From the NCBI GenBank assembly GCA_030849805.1, contig JASANZ010002237.1, positions 26,865-90,864 on the forward strand: 64,000 bases of DNA, read 5' to 3'. The DNA is from Sergeia podlipaevii. Lineage: Eukaryota; Euglenozoa; Kinetoplastea; Trypanosomatida; Trypanosomatidae. The notes under the pieces are model-generated. The model was not told the DNA's origin. It saw only the letters and a list, made by a program, of their open reading frames with translations, and did no database searches. Shown here one piece after another: positions 10,144 through 19,176 of the stretch. Positions within the stretch are counted from its first letter, which is position 1, and each line of letters opens with the position of its first letter. The position numbers and the translations under genes were made by a program.

Positions 10144-13100
10144 TCATCGACTAGGTAAAGGTGCCTCACACATCTCACAGCATACCATGCCTGGAGCATT
10201 CAAAAACGTACACACACTGCACGCCATTCCCACCTCCTGCGGCGGAGCTCCTCCTCTCGCAAAAGCGGTGCTGCCGCCGCCGCTGCTGCTGCTACCTTGA
10301 AGTCGGGTCTCCGCAAAAGCCGCCGTGTGTTCGCCGCCAATGCCACGTTGGTGTGCCTCTGCGAGCAGCTCAGGCGGTATCTCTTCCCACTCTTCCTCTT
10401 CCTCCTTACCACCAGTTCCTGCGGTAGATGCACCACCGCCAGGTGACCGCTTCCGCTGTAAAGATGGTGGTGCTTCATACGGTGTTGCGATGGCCTCTGT
10501 GAGGTTCACGACGAGAGTGTCCCCATCGCGGATGCCCAAGGCATAGAGGGTGGCCTCGTCTAAGCTGGCACATTTACTGCCGTTGCGATCGGCAATATTT
10601 GGTACAGTGGCCGTGGCAGTCTGCGTGGTTGCTCCCTCCTCCTCCTCCACTTGTTCTTCCTCTTCTTGCTTTCCGTTGTCATCGGTACATACTGACGGCA
10701 GTGTGGTAGGAGCAGCGGCAGTAGCAGCAAGTGAAGAAGGAGATGGAGAAGGAGCGTTGACTTCAACAGGAGAGACGAGCTTGAGTGGCTTCCCGCGGCC
10801 CCGCAGCACCTCTAGCTTATCAGCTGGCACGAGCAGACCATGATCCGTCATCGCATATTCACTGATCAGTACGCGCAGCTGCTCAAGCGAAGTGTAGTAA
10901 TGAATGCCTCCCTCTCCTCCCTTCTGATCCGCGTCAGACGCGCAATCATGTCGGCGAGACGTCATGATGCCGGAGGCGTCGTAATACGTACGCTTGCTCT
11001 TCTTGAGGTGCAGTTGCAGCTTTAGCGTGCCATATGTGAACATTGCACTGGCGTCATCGAAGGCCTTCACAAGCGACGCACAGCACTCCGCGCATGGCGC
11101 AGGGCTGAGGTCACACCGATCGTTGTGCTGCACTACCTGAATAAGCGGCGGCTGTTCTGTGTCACCACTTAGAGCACCGCTAGCGTCGCCAGTTCCGTCT
11201 AGCAGCGCAGGTCCTTTGAATTGACAGATAATACTCATGTACTCCTCCATCGGTAGAATCAGCAACGGCGGTAGCCACGACGTCGTTGGCTCTCCTGCGG
11301 AGTCTGCCGCATTCCACAGCGCCTCAGCGCGCTTGCCGCGGCCGCTGCTGCCCTGCCAGAAGGCGTCTGCGGGGTTAAGCCAGTGCAAGTGTGCGAGAGT
11401 CCCACCGTGAGGACAGCAGAAGCGGTCAAAAGAAACCGGCGGTGGCACTTCACCTGCTGCTGCTGCCACAGAGGTAACTTGCACATCTTCGTTGTTATCC
11501 TCATCGGCAGAGTTGACTGCTGCTCCGTCTCGTGAAGAGTCCCGCATTACCCTACGGTACCACTGTTCCACCCACCATGTTGGTAGACAGGCGAGCCGCT
11601 CCACATAGTCAGGTGGCTGCTGTTGCTTCATCACCGCTAGCTCCTGCTCCGCCTGCTCAAGCTGCAGCTGTTGATGAGAAGGACCAATACGCGAGTGCCG
11701 CTGCTGCTGCTGCTGCTGCTGCATACCACCACCGCGACGGGAGACAATTTTTATCGACTGCCACTTTGCATCCTCGCGCTGCTGCCTCTCCGTGGCAATG
11801 CGCAGCTTCTCCACTGTCGCCTCCTGAGCCGCCACCGCTGAGGTCTGCGCCTCCTTCCAGGCCTTGATGTGCTCCCTATACACTCGCTCGTGCCCACCAG
11901 GACGCTTGAAAAAAGTTCTGTTCGGGTGTTGTGTCAGCAAGAGCTGCTCCTCGCTCTCCACCCCACTCCCTGGGAGCATCTCCGCCATGGCCGCATGAGA
12001 CGTCAGCTTCCCAGCCAGGAAGACATGCGGCAGCCTCTTGGCGTCGTCCTGGCGTTGGTGGCGCCGGCGGTTACGCGCGGCAATGTCCTTGACGGTTTCC
12101 TTGAAGCAAAGATGGCAGTTCTCGCCACCACCGCCGCCCGCAGCACCACACTCCATGCCCTCCGAAGACTCCTCAACGGGGGAGGACGCAGTGGTTGTGG
12201 TACTAGCGGTAACGGGTATGTACGGCAGAAGTTCCTTCTCCAGCGCGGCTGCGGTTAAGTTCATCACGGGTTTCGCGCCTGGCGTCGACGCTCTGCCCTC
12301 CTCAATCGCCTCCCGCTGCAATATTTCAGGAATGCGCTGTGCCAAGTAGCACCGCACCCGCTCCGGGACCTTGCGTACCACAGCGCCAGGTGCCACTGCC
12401 CCGTGAAGGCAGCGAATGCTCCGCCCAGCAGCACCCAGCGTGTTGGTGTCGGCGTCTAGCGCAAAAAGCCGCATCAGAGGCGCGTTGGCGAGACGCACAG
12501 TCGAGCTATTGCTGCCCATCTTCGCAAAGGGAGCGGCGGCGGACCCTCCATCCCCTAAAACAGACGCACTACCTCTACGACGAGTGGCAAAGGCTCCAGT
12601 GTATCCTTCATTCTTCGCCAGCTCGTACCATGCTTGTTTGGCCTGCATATGCTGTTCCCACGCAGCTGCTACGTCCTCGCTGATGAACACAGGTTCGTTC
12701 GTGTTATACTGCGCCTTCTTCCCTGTTTGAGCGCCTTGATCGTCCTTCAGCTGCCTCTGCAACGAGCCAATCTCGGCTAGTGCCTGGCTCCACAGTAGTG
12801 CCAGGGCCTCTGTATCTGCCTGCGCGCTGCGTGCGAGTGCCAGCACCGTCTCCGCCATGATAGCAGCACACGTCGCACACGCACTCGCACCTAGGCGAAA
12901 ACACTGGGTGATACTGTCTGAGCTGGAAGACAGCGGGGAGGAGGCGGCCCCTAGTGCAGAGGCATACGTCGTAGTAGTCGGCGCTAAGCTGCTGCTACCA
13001 GTCGCCGCATTCATATCTGGATGCGCACCACACTCGGCAAGATACTCCAGAATCAGTCTAAACGCCCTACGCGTGACAACCTTGTACGCTCCCCATGGCG

Positions 13101-15999
13101 CCAAGCGAGAATGACTGCATAGTAGGGCAGCCATCCCATGAGAAAGATTATGCTGCCTCGCTCCCTGCTCAAGCAGCCCGCGCGCGCAAACTCCTTGGGT
13201 TTCCCCCACGACCGTCCCCGCTACCATGGGCGTGAAAGCTTTCATGATGGGTGCAGCTCCCCCGCCGCCACTCGAGAGCGTGGGCCCTGTCGCCGCACCC
13301 GCCACCACTACCCCATTGACAACACTAGAGGGAGGCGCTGTGAGGGCTTCAATCGAAATCGCCGGTGCGTCCAGAGGATTAACTGAAGGAGAAGAAAAAG
13401 AAAGATCGTACAGGGGACGCTTGCGCGCGGGCTCGCCACTGCCGCCAAATCGTCCAACGTCAACAAACGGGGGTAAGAAGAGACGGCCAAAAGCCTGCAG
13501 CCACACGGTTGGTACGCAGTAGACGTCGTCCTCTCCCCCACCACCCTTCTGCTGCTGCTTGGCGGCTGACTCACTACTGCCAGCAGTGGCGTTAGCGGAG
13601 GGCACTTTGGAAGCAACCGTGGTAGTACCGCTTTGCGAAGGACATGATAGTAATGATGGTGGCGATGCAAAGACGGCATCGGCCGCTGCACACCACAGGC
13701 GCAGTGTCACATGGCGCACATGTTCCTTCCGAGAGAGCCACTCGCTTCGCGCCTCAATGGCGACGTTGTTGAGACGTGCCACATAACGTCGTAAGTAAGC
13801 TGGGAACTCCGCAGGCACTGGCGGTGCCCATGGCGGGCAGGAGACAGAAAGATTTTCCGTATTCATGGGCGTGGTTGCAACTGCAGAGGAAGAGAAGGAG
13901 GACGACGGTGCCGCGGGGGGGTCGCTGCTTTTCGCGACGGCCAAAGCAGAAGTAGTAGTGGTGGCGTGTTTGCCGCCTTTTCGGTAGTAAATAAGCATGT
14001 AAGCGTCTTTTGAGGCGCTGCTCACACCGTGAAAGCGCCGAAGTTTGCGAACAGTAGTGTCATTGAACGCAAGCCACGCAGATGAAGCACCAGAGCCGCC
14101 GTCCCCTCCCGCCTTCACCCCATCGGCATCTTCGCCCTCTGCCTCCGCGCCGTTATTAGAGCCGCCGTCTTGCTGCTGTGCCGTTGCGACCTTGCCGTAG
14201 TAGGTGTAGTGGCCAGAGAGTGCGCTAGATCCTTCGTGGTTGAGAACACCACGTAGCTCGTAAGTATAGTCCTCGTCTGATGGAGAACAGGGCATTATCG
14301 GAGCAGAGGTTTCGTCGTCTCCGTCATCCGCGCGTTGTTGCTGTTGCCTCTGTGCCGCATGCCACTGTCGCTCATACGGTGCCATATCCAGAGTAACCGG
14401 GAAGTTTACCGCGGTGAGTACCTTGCGCCTCTGCAGAGTCTTGAGATCAAACTCAAACCGATTTAGATGAAAGACGAGGACCTCAGGGAGGGAGCGCAGG
14501 TACTGATGCGAGGTGGCGGTCGCTGCCACCCCACAGGCCTCACAGACAAACCCATCCACCTCGCTGGGAAGCAAAAAGTCCGCGAGCGACTCGTGCAGTG
14601 TGGCACGGACGGGAAGACTCAGGTACATGTACGGCTCTGCCCGCTTCACCGACCTCCCACATGCACCGCACCTGCGATCGTAGAGCAATGTGCCTGCAAA
14701 CGTTGCGACAACCGCCTGCTTCACCCCAACGCCACAGTGCGTGCCTAGCCAGTCAATCAGCAGTGTAAAGAACTCCTGTGCGTCCTGCTGCACGGCGGGA
14801 TCAAGCGAGAGAAAAGAGATAAACGAAGACGGATCAGCGCCAGGGCTCGCGCGGCTGAAAGCCATTTGCGCTAGCAGCTCCTTGAGGCCTGATTGACTAA
14901 GCTGTTGACTTGCGGGGTTCTCTTCATCAATGGAGATAATACCGGTTTCAACGCTAGAGGAGTCTTGCGTAGCACTAGAAGCGCCACATTTCCTACCCGT
15001 AGTTTCATCTTGTGCCGTGACGATGGCCACGCTGCTCTCCCCTATACTCTTCCGTTCCTCATCCTCACTCTCGCCTTCAGCACTTGCGACTCCCACCGCT
15101 GCTGTGGATGCATGATGATCCTCCTGTCGTGATGCCAGGGTTGGCTCTGCCGTAGGGCCCAAGACCTGTCCGTCTGCCAAGATAGCCCTCCGCACACGCG
15201 CCGTCGCAAAGAGCATCTGCAACACAGCATTGAAGTAGCACGTATTGCCCATGTTCCCTAAGCCTCTCCAAAAGCAGGGGAAATCATCAGCGATTGTCTC
15301 GCATATCTGCATGTCCTCCTCTGTCTCTGTCTCTGCCGCAGCCTCGACCTCCTCCTCCCCCTCCTCGACTGCAGCGTCCCTCGCACTTGGATCGCCTTCC
15401 TTCTTCTTCTGTCGGGTCTGCGTGACCTTACGCTGCTGCTGCTGCTGCTGGTTATGTCTGTGAGGCAAAGCGAGCAGCTGTGGTCCAGCGCCCATCACGT
15501 ACTCGAGACAGTCTTCCATGGATTTGTTGTCTGTGCGCACGGCCTGCAGCCCTGCATAGCACGTGGGAGAGCCCGCACAGTTGAGGGTATCGCCTGGGCT
15601 GTGAAGTCGCTCGCAAGGAACCTCCAGACGATACGCCTTCTGTACGAGAGACGTCGGGGGAACTTGAATCGACTGTTGATGGGGTTGTCCAGCGCTACTA
15701 ACAGGTACTCTTACACTCACGATCGCGTTTGCGCCGTCCTCAGCAATACACACACTACTACTACTGCTACTGTTAGTTTCGTCCTCGTCAACAATCACGT
15801 GGTGGTGGTGGTGGTAGTTGCCAGATGTGCTAGGCTGCGGGTAAGCCTCGCTCCACAGCGTACGATGCGCATATGCTGATCCTTGAGTTCGTGAGCAGAA
15901 CTGAACCATCTCCTCTGCCCAGCGGTCACCGGCAGGAAGCGCACTTCCTGGTGTGGCAGCCTCCGGATTTGCCGCTGAAGGCGACAGTGAACGGGACAT
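10144..15999 (-). CDS. USP48-like ubiquitin carboxyl-terminal hydrolase, 1951 aa
   Basis: A cysteine deubiquitinase of the USP/UCH family (peptidase C19). The catalytic core spans residues about 244-675: Cys box GLGNMGNTCYFNAVLQMLF with nucleophile C254; a zinc site C444-x2-C447 and C486-x2-C489; the LPEVLVFHLNRFEFD segment; and the His box ALSGHYTYYGKV with H597 plus the FND acid/amide (N646, D647). After the core come DUSP-like stretches with W..W and C-x-HG signatures (CLHGAVAPG; CCPHGG). Then come a ubiquitin-like stretch near the C-terminus (LEVLRGRGKPLKL ... LGIRDGDTLVV) and a C-terminal RanBP2-type zinc finger (C-x2-C ... C-x2-C in the last 28 residues, lacking the usual first Trp). 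This order resembles USP48 with an added zinc finger. The start is ATG 15997-15999, because the longer frame upstream is only the polypyrimidine tract. Poly-Gln and acidic inserts lengthen the protein. Confidence 0.92.
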   Translation of the reverse strand: MSRSLSPSAANPEAATPGSALPAGDRWAEEMVQFCSRTQGSAYAHRTLWSEAYPQPSTSGNYHHHHHVIVDEDETNSSSSSSVCIAEDGANAIVSVRVPVSSAGQPHQQSIQVPPTSLVQKAYRLEVPCERLHSPGDTLNCAGSPTCYAGLQAVRTDNKSMEDCLEYVMGAGPQLLALPHRHNQQQQQQRKVTQTRQKKKEGDPSARDAAVEEGEEEVEAAAETETEEDMQICETIADDFPCFWRGLGNMGNTCYFNAVLQMLFATARVRRAILADGQVLGPTAEPTLASRQEDHHASTAAVGVASAEGESEDEERKSIGESSVAIVTAQDETTGRKCGASSATQDSSSVETGIISIDEENPASQQLSQSGLKELLAQMAFSRASPGADPSSFISFLSLDPAVQQDAQEFFTLLIDWLGTHCGVGVKQAVVATFAGTLLYDRRCGACGRSVKRAEPYMYLSLPVRATLHESLADFLLPSEVDGFVCEACGVAATATSHQYLRSLPEVLVFHLNRFEFDLKTLQRRKVLTAVNFPVTLDMAPYERQWHAAQRQQQQRADDGDDETSAPIMPCSPSDEDYTYELRGVLNHEGSSALSGHYTYYGKVATAQQQDGGSNNGAEAEGEDADGVKAGGDGGSGASSAWLAFNDTTVRKLRRFHGVSSASKDAYMLIYYRKGGKHATTTTSALAVAKSSDPPAAPSSSFSSSAVATTPMNTENLSVSCPPWAPPVPAEFPAYLRRYVARLNNVAIEARSEWLSRKEHVRHVTLRLWCAAADAVFASPPSLLSCPSQSGTTTVASKVPSANATAGSSESAAKQQQKGGGGEDDVYCVPTVWLQAFGRLFLPPFVDVGRFGGSGEPARKRPLYDLSFSSPSVNPLDAPAISIEALTAPPSSVVNGVVVAGAATGPTLSSGGGGAAPIMKAFTPMVAGTVVGETQGVCARGLLEQGARQHNLSHGMAALLCSHSRLAPWGAYKVVTRRAFRLILEYLAECGAHPDMNAATGSSSLAPTTTTYASALGAASSPLSSSSDSITQCFRLGASACATCAAIMAETVLALARSAQADTEALALLWSQALAEIGSLQRQLKDDQGAQTGKKAQYNTNEPVFISEDVAAAWEQHMQAKQAWYELAKNEGYTGAFATRRRGSASVLGDGGSAAAPFAKMGSNSSTVRLANAPLMRLFALDADTNTLGAAGRSIRCLHGAVAPGAVVRKVPERVRCYLAQRIPEILQREAIEEGRASTPGAKPVMNLTAAALEKELLPYIPVTASTTTTASSPVEESSEGMECGAAGGGGGENCHLCFKETVKDIAARNRRRHQRQDDAKRLPHVFLAGKLTSHAAMAEMLPGSGVESEEQLLLTQHPNRTFFKRPGGHERVYREHIKAWKEAQTSAVAAQEATVEKLRIATERQQREDAKWQSIKIVSRRGGGMQQQQQQQRHSRIGPSHQQLQLEQAEQELAVMKQQQPPDYVERLACLPTWWVEQWYRRVMRDSSRDGAAVNSADEDNNEDVQVTSVAAAAGEVPPPVSFDRFCCPHGGTLAHLHWLNPADAFWQGSSGRGKRAEALWNAADSAGEPTTSWLPPLLILPMEEYMSIICQFKGPALLDGTGDASGALSGDTEQPPLIQVVQHNDRCDLSPAPCAECCASLVKAFDDASAMFTYGTLKLQLHLKKSKRTYYDASGIMTSRRHDCASDADQKGGEGGIHYYTSLEQLRVLISEYAMTDHGLLVPADKLEVLRGRGKPLKLVSPVEVNAPSPSPSSLAATAAAPTTLPSVCTDDNGKQEEEEQVEEEEGATTQTATATVPNIADRNGSKCASLDEATLYALGIRDGDTLVVNLTEAIATPYEAPPSLQRKRSPGGGASTAGTGGKEEEEEWEEIPPELLAEAHQRGIGGEHTAAFAETRLQGSSSSGGGSTAFARGGAPPQEVGMACSVCTFLNAPGMVCCEMCEAPLPSR

Positions 16000-16622
16000 A
16001 TGTGCGCAGCTGCAAAAGAAAAAAAAAAATATGAGATCTGAATACCCACTAGAAAGAAGGAAAGAAAGGAAAAAATATATATATACTCGAGGATTGATGC
16101 ACAAAAGTTGTTTAACTTCTCTCCTTCTCTCTTCTATTTTTTTTTTTTTTTATTTGCTACAGAATTGTGTGTGGGTTGATTCGAGTGCCAAAAAAAAAAA
16201 AAAAAAGAAGCAAAAAAAAATGAGAAAAATGAACGATAATTGACAGAAACAACCGCACACACATATATATATAGAGAGAGAGAGAAAATGTATATATAAG
16301 CAAATGTTGTTATTGTGTGCACTCAGGTAGCACCCGGTGCCTTCTTCTCCCCTGTTGTAATAAATAGGCTGGGCTGCTGTATAGATCAAACACCTTGTAT
16401 GTGGCGTGTCTGTATGCTTACTTTTGGGTTGTTTGTTATTGGAGTGCATGAGACTCTCTGTGACAAGAACGTGAAGAGAAATGATAATTACAAAGAAAAG
16501 AGAGGGAGAGCAGGAAAAGAGAAAAAAAAAGGAGTGGGAGAACTCATGTATACGTGCGGCCGTGAGTACCTCACTGTGCACACAAAGAAAACTTTTCATG
16601 GCGCTTCGCTCCTCCCCTTTGT
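16000..16622. other. Intergenic spacer
   Basis: AT-rich, with a T run at about 16138-16151, an A run at about 16190-16206, and TA and GA microsatellites near 16263-16287. It carries the splice acceptor for the deubiquitinase gene and the 3' UTR of the EEP-fold gene. No gene is supported. Confidence 0.7.
16010..16031 (-). other. Predicted spliced-leader acceptor for the deubiquitinase gene
   Basis: On the minus strand a T-rich tract followed by TTTTGCAG places the first AG at 16010-16011, ten bases before ATG 15999. It excludes the longer upstream frame as coding. Confidence 0.75.
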
Positions 16623-18518
16623 CTAATTGAGAAGTGTTAAGAGCGGATACTGATCAGACACAGAGCACTTGATAGTCTTCTGAGCCTCCACCGCTGATGA
16701 CTCCTCCTCCTCCTCCTCCTGCATTGACGCAGCCGTGACAGTGGCACCATCCTCCGCTTGCTCCGCTGACTTGGTACTAAACCCTGCATGAAGCCGATGC
16801 CAGGCCGCTTCCTCTCCTTCAATGGGCAGCTCCACGAGTGGCCGAGGCACCACCACACGCACACGGCGGTACCGTTGAAGGAAAGGAGCAAGTTGGCCGT
16901 GTGTGGCCGAAGACTTCCCGCGGCCTCGCAGCAAGCAGCGTTGGTACCGCCCTGCAGTCTCTGGAACCCCGCGTGTGGAATCCTCCCCCCCTTCCTGCTG
17001 CTGATGAAGCACAACCCAGTCCCCACCTTTGCTAACAACGTGAGCGTCTAAAGGCACAGCGGTCCCAATTGAAGCGTCCGCGGCCGCAACGACCACCTCA
17101 GCGGTCTTGTGTGCACCACCACCCGCTTGCACTCGCCGTTGCAACTGCTGCTTGTGACCGTGAGGGGTGACAACCCCAGAGGACGGCACAAAATAAAAGT
17201 AGTTGGTCTGGCGGTCGAAGCGGTGGTGTCGGAACGTGTTGGTAGTGCGCTCGTGCTGCGGTGGCTGCCCCGCAAGCGTGAAAGCATCCTCGTAGCCACG
17301 CACGCTCTCAGTTCTGCCAAGGAATGTGTTACCCACTAGCACATCTGGACGAGTCACACGCGATACAAAGTCAAGCGCTACCTCTCTGTGGGCATCCAGC
17401 TGGCCCTCAGGCCGCCGTTGTTGTTCTTGCGGCGACCGTAACGAAAAAGAAGAAGGAGACGCCGTGCGTCCATGATTGCCCTCACTGAGGGTGAACGGGC
17501 TGCCGTGAAGACTCACGTCGGGGTCCGCCATCTCCGCTCTGTCGCTCACAGCAAGGCTCTTGCCGCGGTAGCAAAGGTCAATATTCGTCAATACGCATCG
17601 CACGCTCGGCGGCGGTGAGAAAGCCCTGCCGCTGTTGTTGTTGTTGCTTCCCAGCCCGTCATCAGAAGTAGTGGCAGTGGTGGTGCTAGAAAAGGATGAG
17701 CAAGGCTCCCATTGCAACTCCACCGTCACGCCAGGGCTAGTGGGAAGTAAGCGTGCGGTCCAGCGCGAGTTCGTCTTCACAAACACCTGCAGTTCTCCAG
17801 CGCGGCCATTCCGGCTGCTGCCTACAAGGCAATAGCACGGAGCCGCCACTCCTCCTCCCTCCACTTCCTCCGCTGAGGTGGTTGCTTCAAATTTGTCTGT
17901 CGATGATTCCTTTCGCGCCTCAGTCCCAACCTCACCATTACCGTCAGAGTCCTCATTACTATTACTGTCGCCGTCGTGCGAGAGCAATGATGCTGGTATA
18001 GTGGCTGAACGAGGTGCAGTGAGGCTTTTTGCCGTATCTGCGTAGCAAACAAAAAAAGAAGATGCTGCAGTGCCAACAATAGGGGAAGAAGAGCTACAAA
18101 TGGCTTGAGCAATTACGTTGCAGGAATCTTGAAGCGCCACCACGTCTGGCGCACATGTCCGCACGGTGGCGGCGATGTAAGCAGCTCGCGTGTCGAGAGG
18201 TAACCGACGCTTACAGTGACGGTGCGTATTGCCAGAGCCATCCACCGCCCACGACATGATCGACAAGGGCGGTGAGGCGGGTGTGTTTCTCTCTCTGTGA
18301 GCGGTGCTGCTGCTCCTGTTACCGCTAGTGCCACTACTCACAAACCGCATCTGGGACAGTAGGCACGACAATGCCATCGAGCTGGTAGAAGAAAAAAGAA
18401 GCCCCAATATACACCCACTGAGAGAAGACCGTGCGGCACCGATGCGAAGATGCGTCGATCGCAGTGTCATTGCAGCGGCACGCTGCTGCTGCTTCACAAT
18501 CTCAGTTGAAGGCCGCAT
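16623..18518 (-). CDS. TDP2-like EEP-fold protein with altered catalytic residues, 631 aa
   Basis: The protein follows the order of the endonuclease/exonuclease/phosphatase (EEP, DNase I-like) fold, closest by eye to tyrosyl-DNA phosphodiesterase 2. Landmarks are IMSWAVDGSG (residues 87-96, where TDP2 has W-N-I-D-G), APDVVALQD (123-131, normally ...LQE), LTNIDLCYRG (310-319, normally a His before Leu), DVLVGNTFLGRTE (392-404, normally G-D-T-N), and TNTF...HHRFDRQ (426-437, the R-F-D-R element). The final S-D-H motif is replaced, the best match being KGGDWVVL (497-504). Thus Asn, Glu, His, Asp and Asn catalytic positions read Ala, Asp, Asp, Asn and Phe. The fold may persist as a binding module without nuclease or phosphatase activity. 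Long low-complexity inserts separate the motifs. The N-terminus is basic with a hydrophobic stretch (about 36-56), possibly a mitochondrial or membrane signal. Confidence 0.75.
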   Translation of the reverse strand: MRPSTEIVKQQQRAAAMTLRSTHLRIGAARSSLSGCILGLLFSSTSSMALSCLLSQMRFVSSGTSGNRSSSTAHRERNTPASPPLSIMSWAVDGSGNTHRHCKRRLPLDTRAAYIAATVRTCAPDVVALQDSCNVIAQAICSSSSPIVGTAASSFFVCYADTAKSLTAPRSATIPASLLSHDGDSNSNEDSDGNGEVGTEARKESSTDKFEATTSAEEVEGGGVAAPCYCLVGSSRNGRAGELQVFVKTNSRWTARLLPTSPGVTVELQWEPCSSFSSTTTATTSDDGLGSNNNNSGRAFSPPPSVRCVLTNIDLCYRGKSLAVSDRAEMADPDVSLHGSPFTLSEGNHGRTASPSSFSLRSPQEQQRRPEGQLDAHREVALDFVSRVTRPDVLVGNTFLGRTESVRGYEDAFTLAGQPPQHERTTNTFRHHRFDRQTNYFYFVPSSGVVTPHGHKQQLQRRVQAGGGAHKTAEVVVAAADASIGTAVPLDAHVVSKGGDWVVLHQQQEGGEDSTRGVPETAGRYQRCLLRGRGKSSATHGQLAPFLQRYRRVRVVVPRPLVELPIEGEEAAWHRLHAGFSTKSAEQAEDGATVTAASMQEEEEEESSAVEAQKTIKCSVSDQYPLLTLLN

Positions 18519-19176
18519 CTGAAGCCAGCTTCCTAGTACTATGTAAAAACTTCAGCTAAACAACGCAATAAAAAAGCGGGATGAAGGAGAGAAAAGGAGA
18601 AAAGACAGAAAAAAAAAATGAGAAACAGACGTTTAAGCATAAATGAGTGTTTGTAAAAAATAGTTTAAAAGGTAATAATTCACATTTAAATCAAATAGCA
18701 AAATCCACCCCCCATATTTCTGAGGAGAAGGGGAGAGGTGGAGGTAGCGGCATTATTGCATGCTTTTCTTTTTCTTTTTGTTTTGTTGAATTTCTTTTGA
18801 AAGGACCGCAATAAAGCATTTATTATTAACAGTATTATCTTGTTTGTTTTTTCTCTTTCTTCCCCCTGCTCCAGACAGCGGGTATATTTTGACTCACGTC
18901 AATATATATATATATATATGAGAAATGTGCTTATTTATATATACTGTATATTCGTATGACGAATAGATAAAGCGCAAGTGCAACTCAGCAAAATAATGAA
19001 AAAGAAAGACGATTGTAGTTTTAAGATGAAGAAGAAAAAACCGCGATAAAGTACGAAAATGCAAGAAAAAAAAAAAGGAGGGCCCACCGCACCCAAAATG
19101 AAGAAGGCAGAGGGGAAGGGGACACCCCCTCCCCCCACCTGTACATTTGTCTATCTCCGTTCTCCCTCTCTCTCTC
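18519..19176. other. Intergenic spacer
   Basis: AT-rich, with a TA run at about 18901-18919 and scattered A/T homopolymers. It carries the splice acceptor for the gene on its left. No gene is supported. Confidence 0.65.
18556..18620 (-). other. Predicted spliced-leader acceptor for the EEP-fold gene
   Basis: On the minus strand a long T/C-rich tract (right part of this interval) is followed by the first AG at 18556-18557, giving a leader of about 37 bases before ATG 18518. Confidence 0.55.

Noticed and set aside
15999..16104. N-terminal extension of the deubiquitinase (Phe/Ser-rich)
   Set aside because: The segment is the polypyrimidine tract and splice acceptor read as protein.
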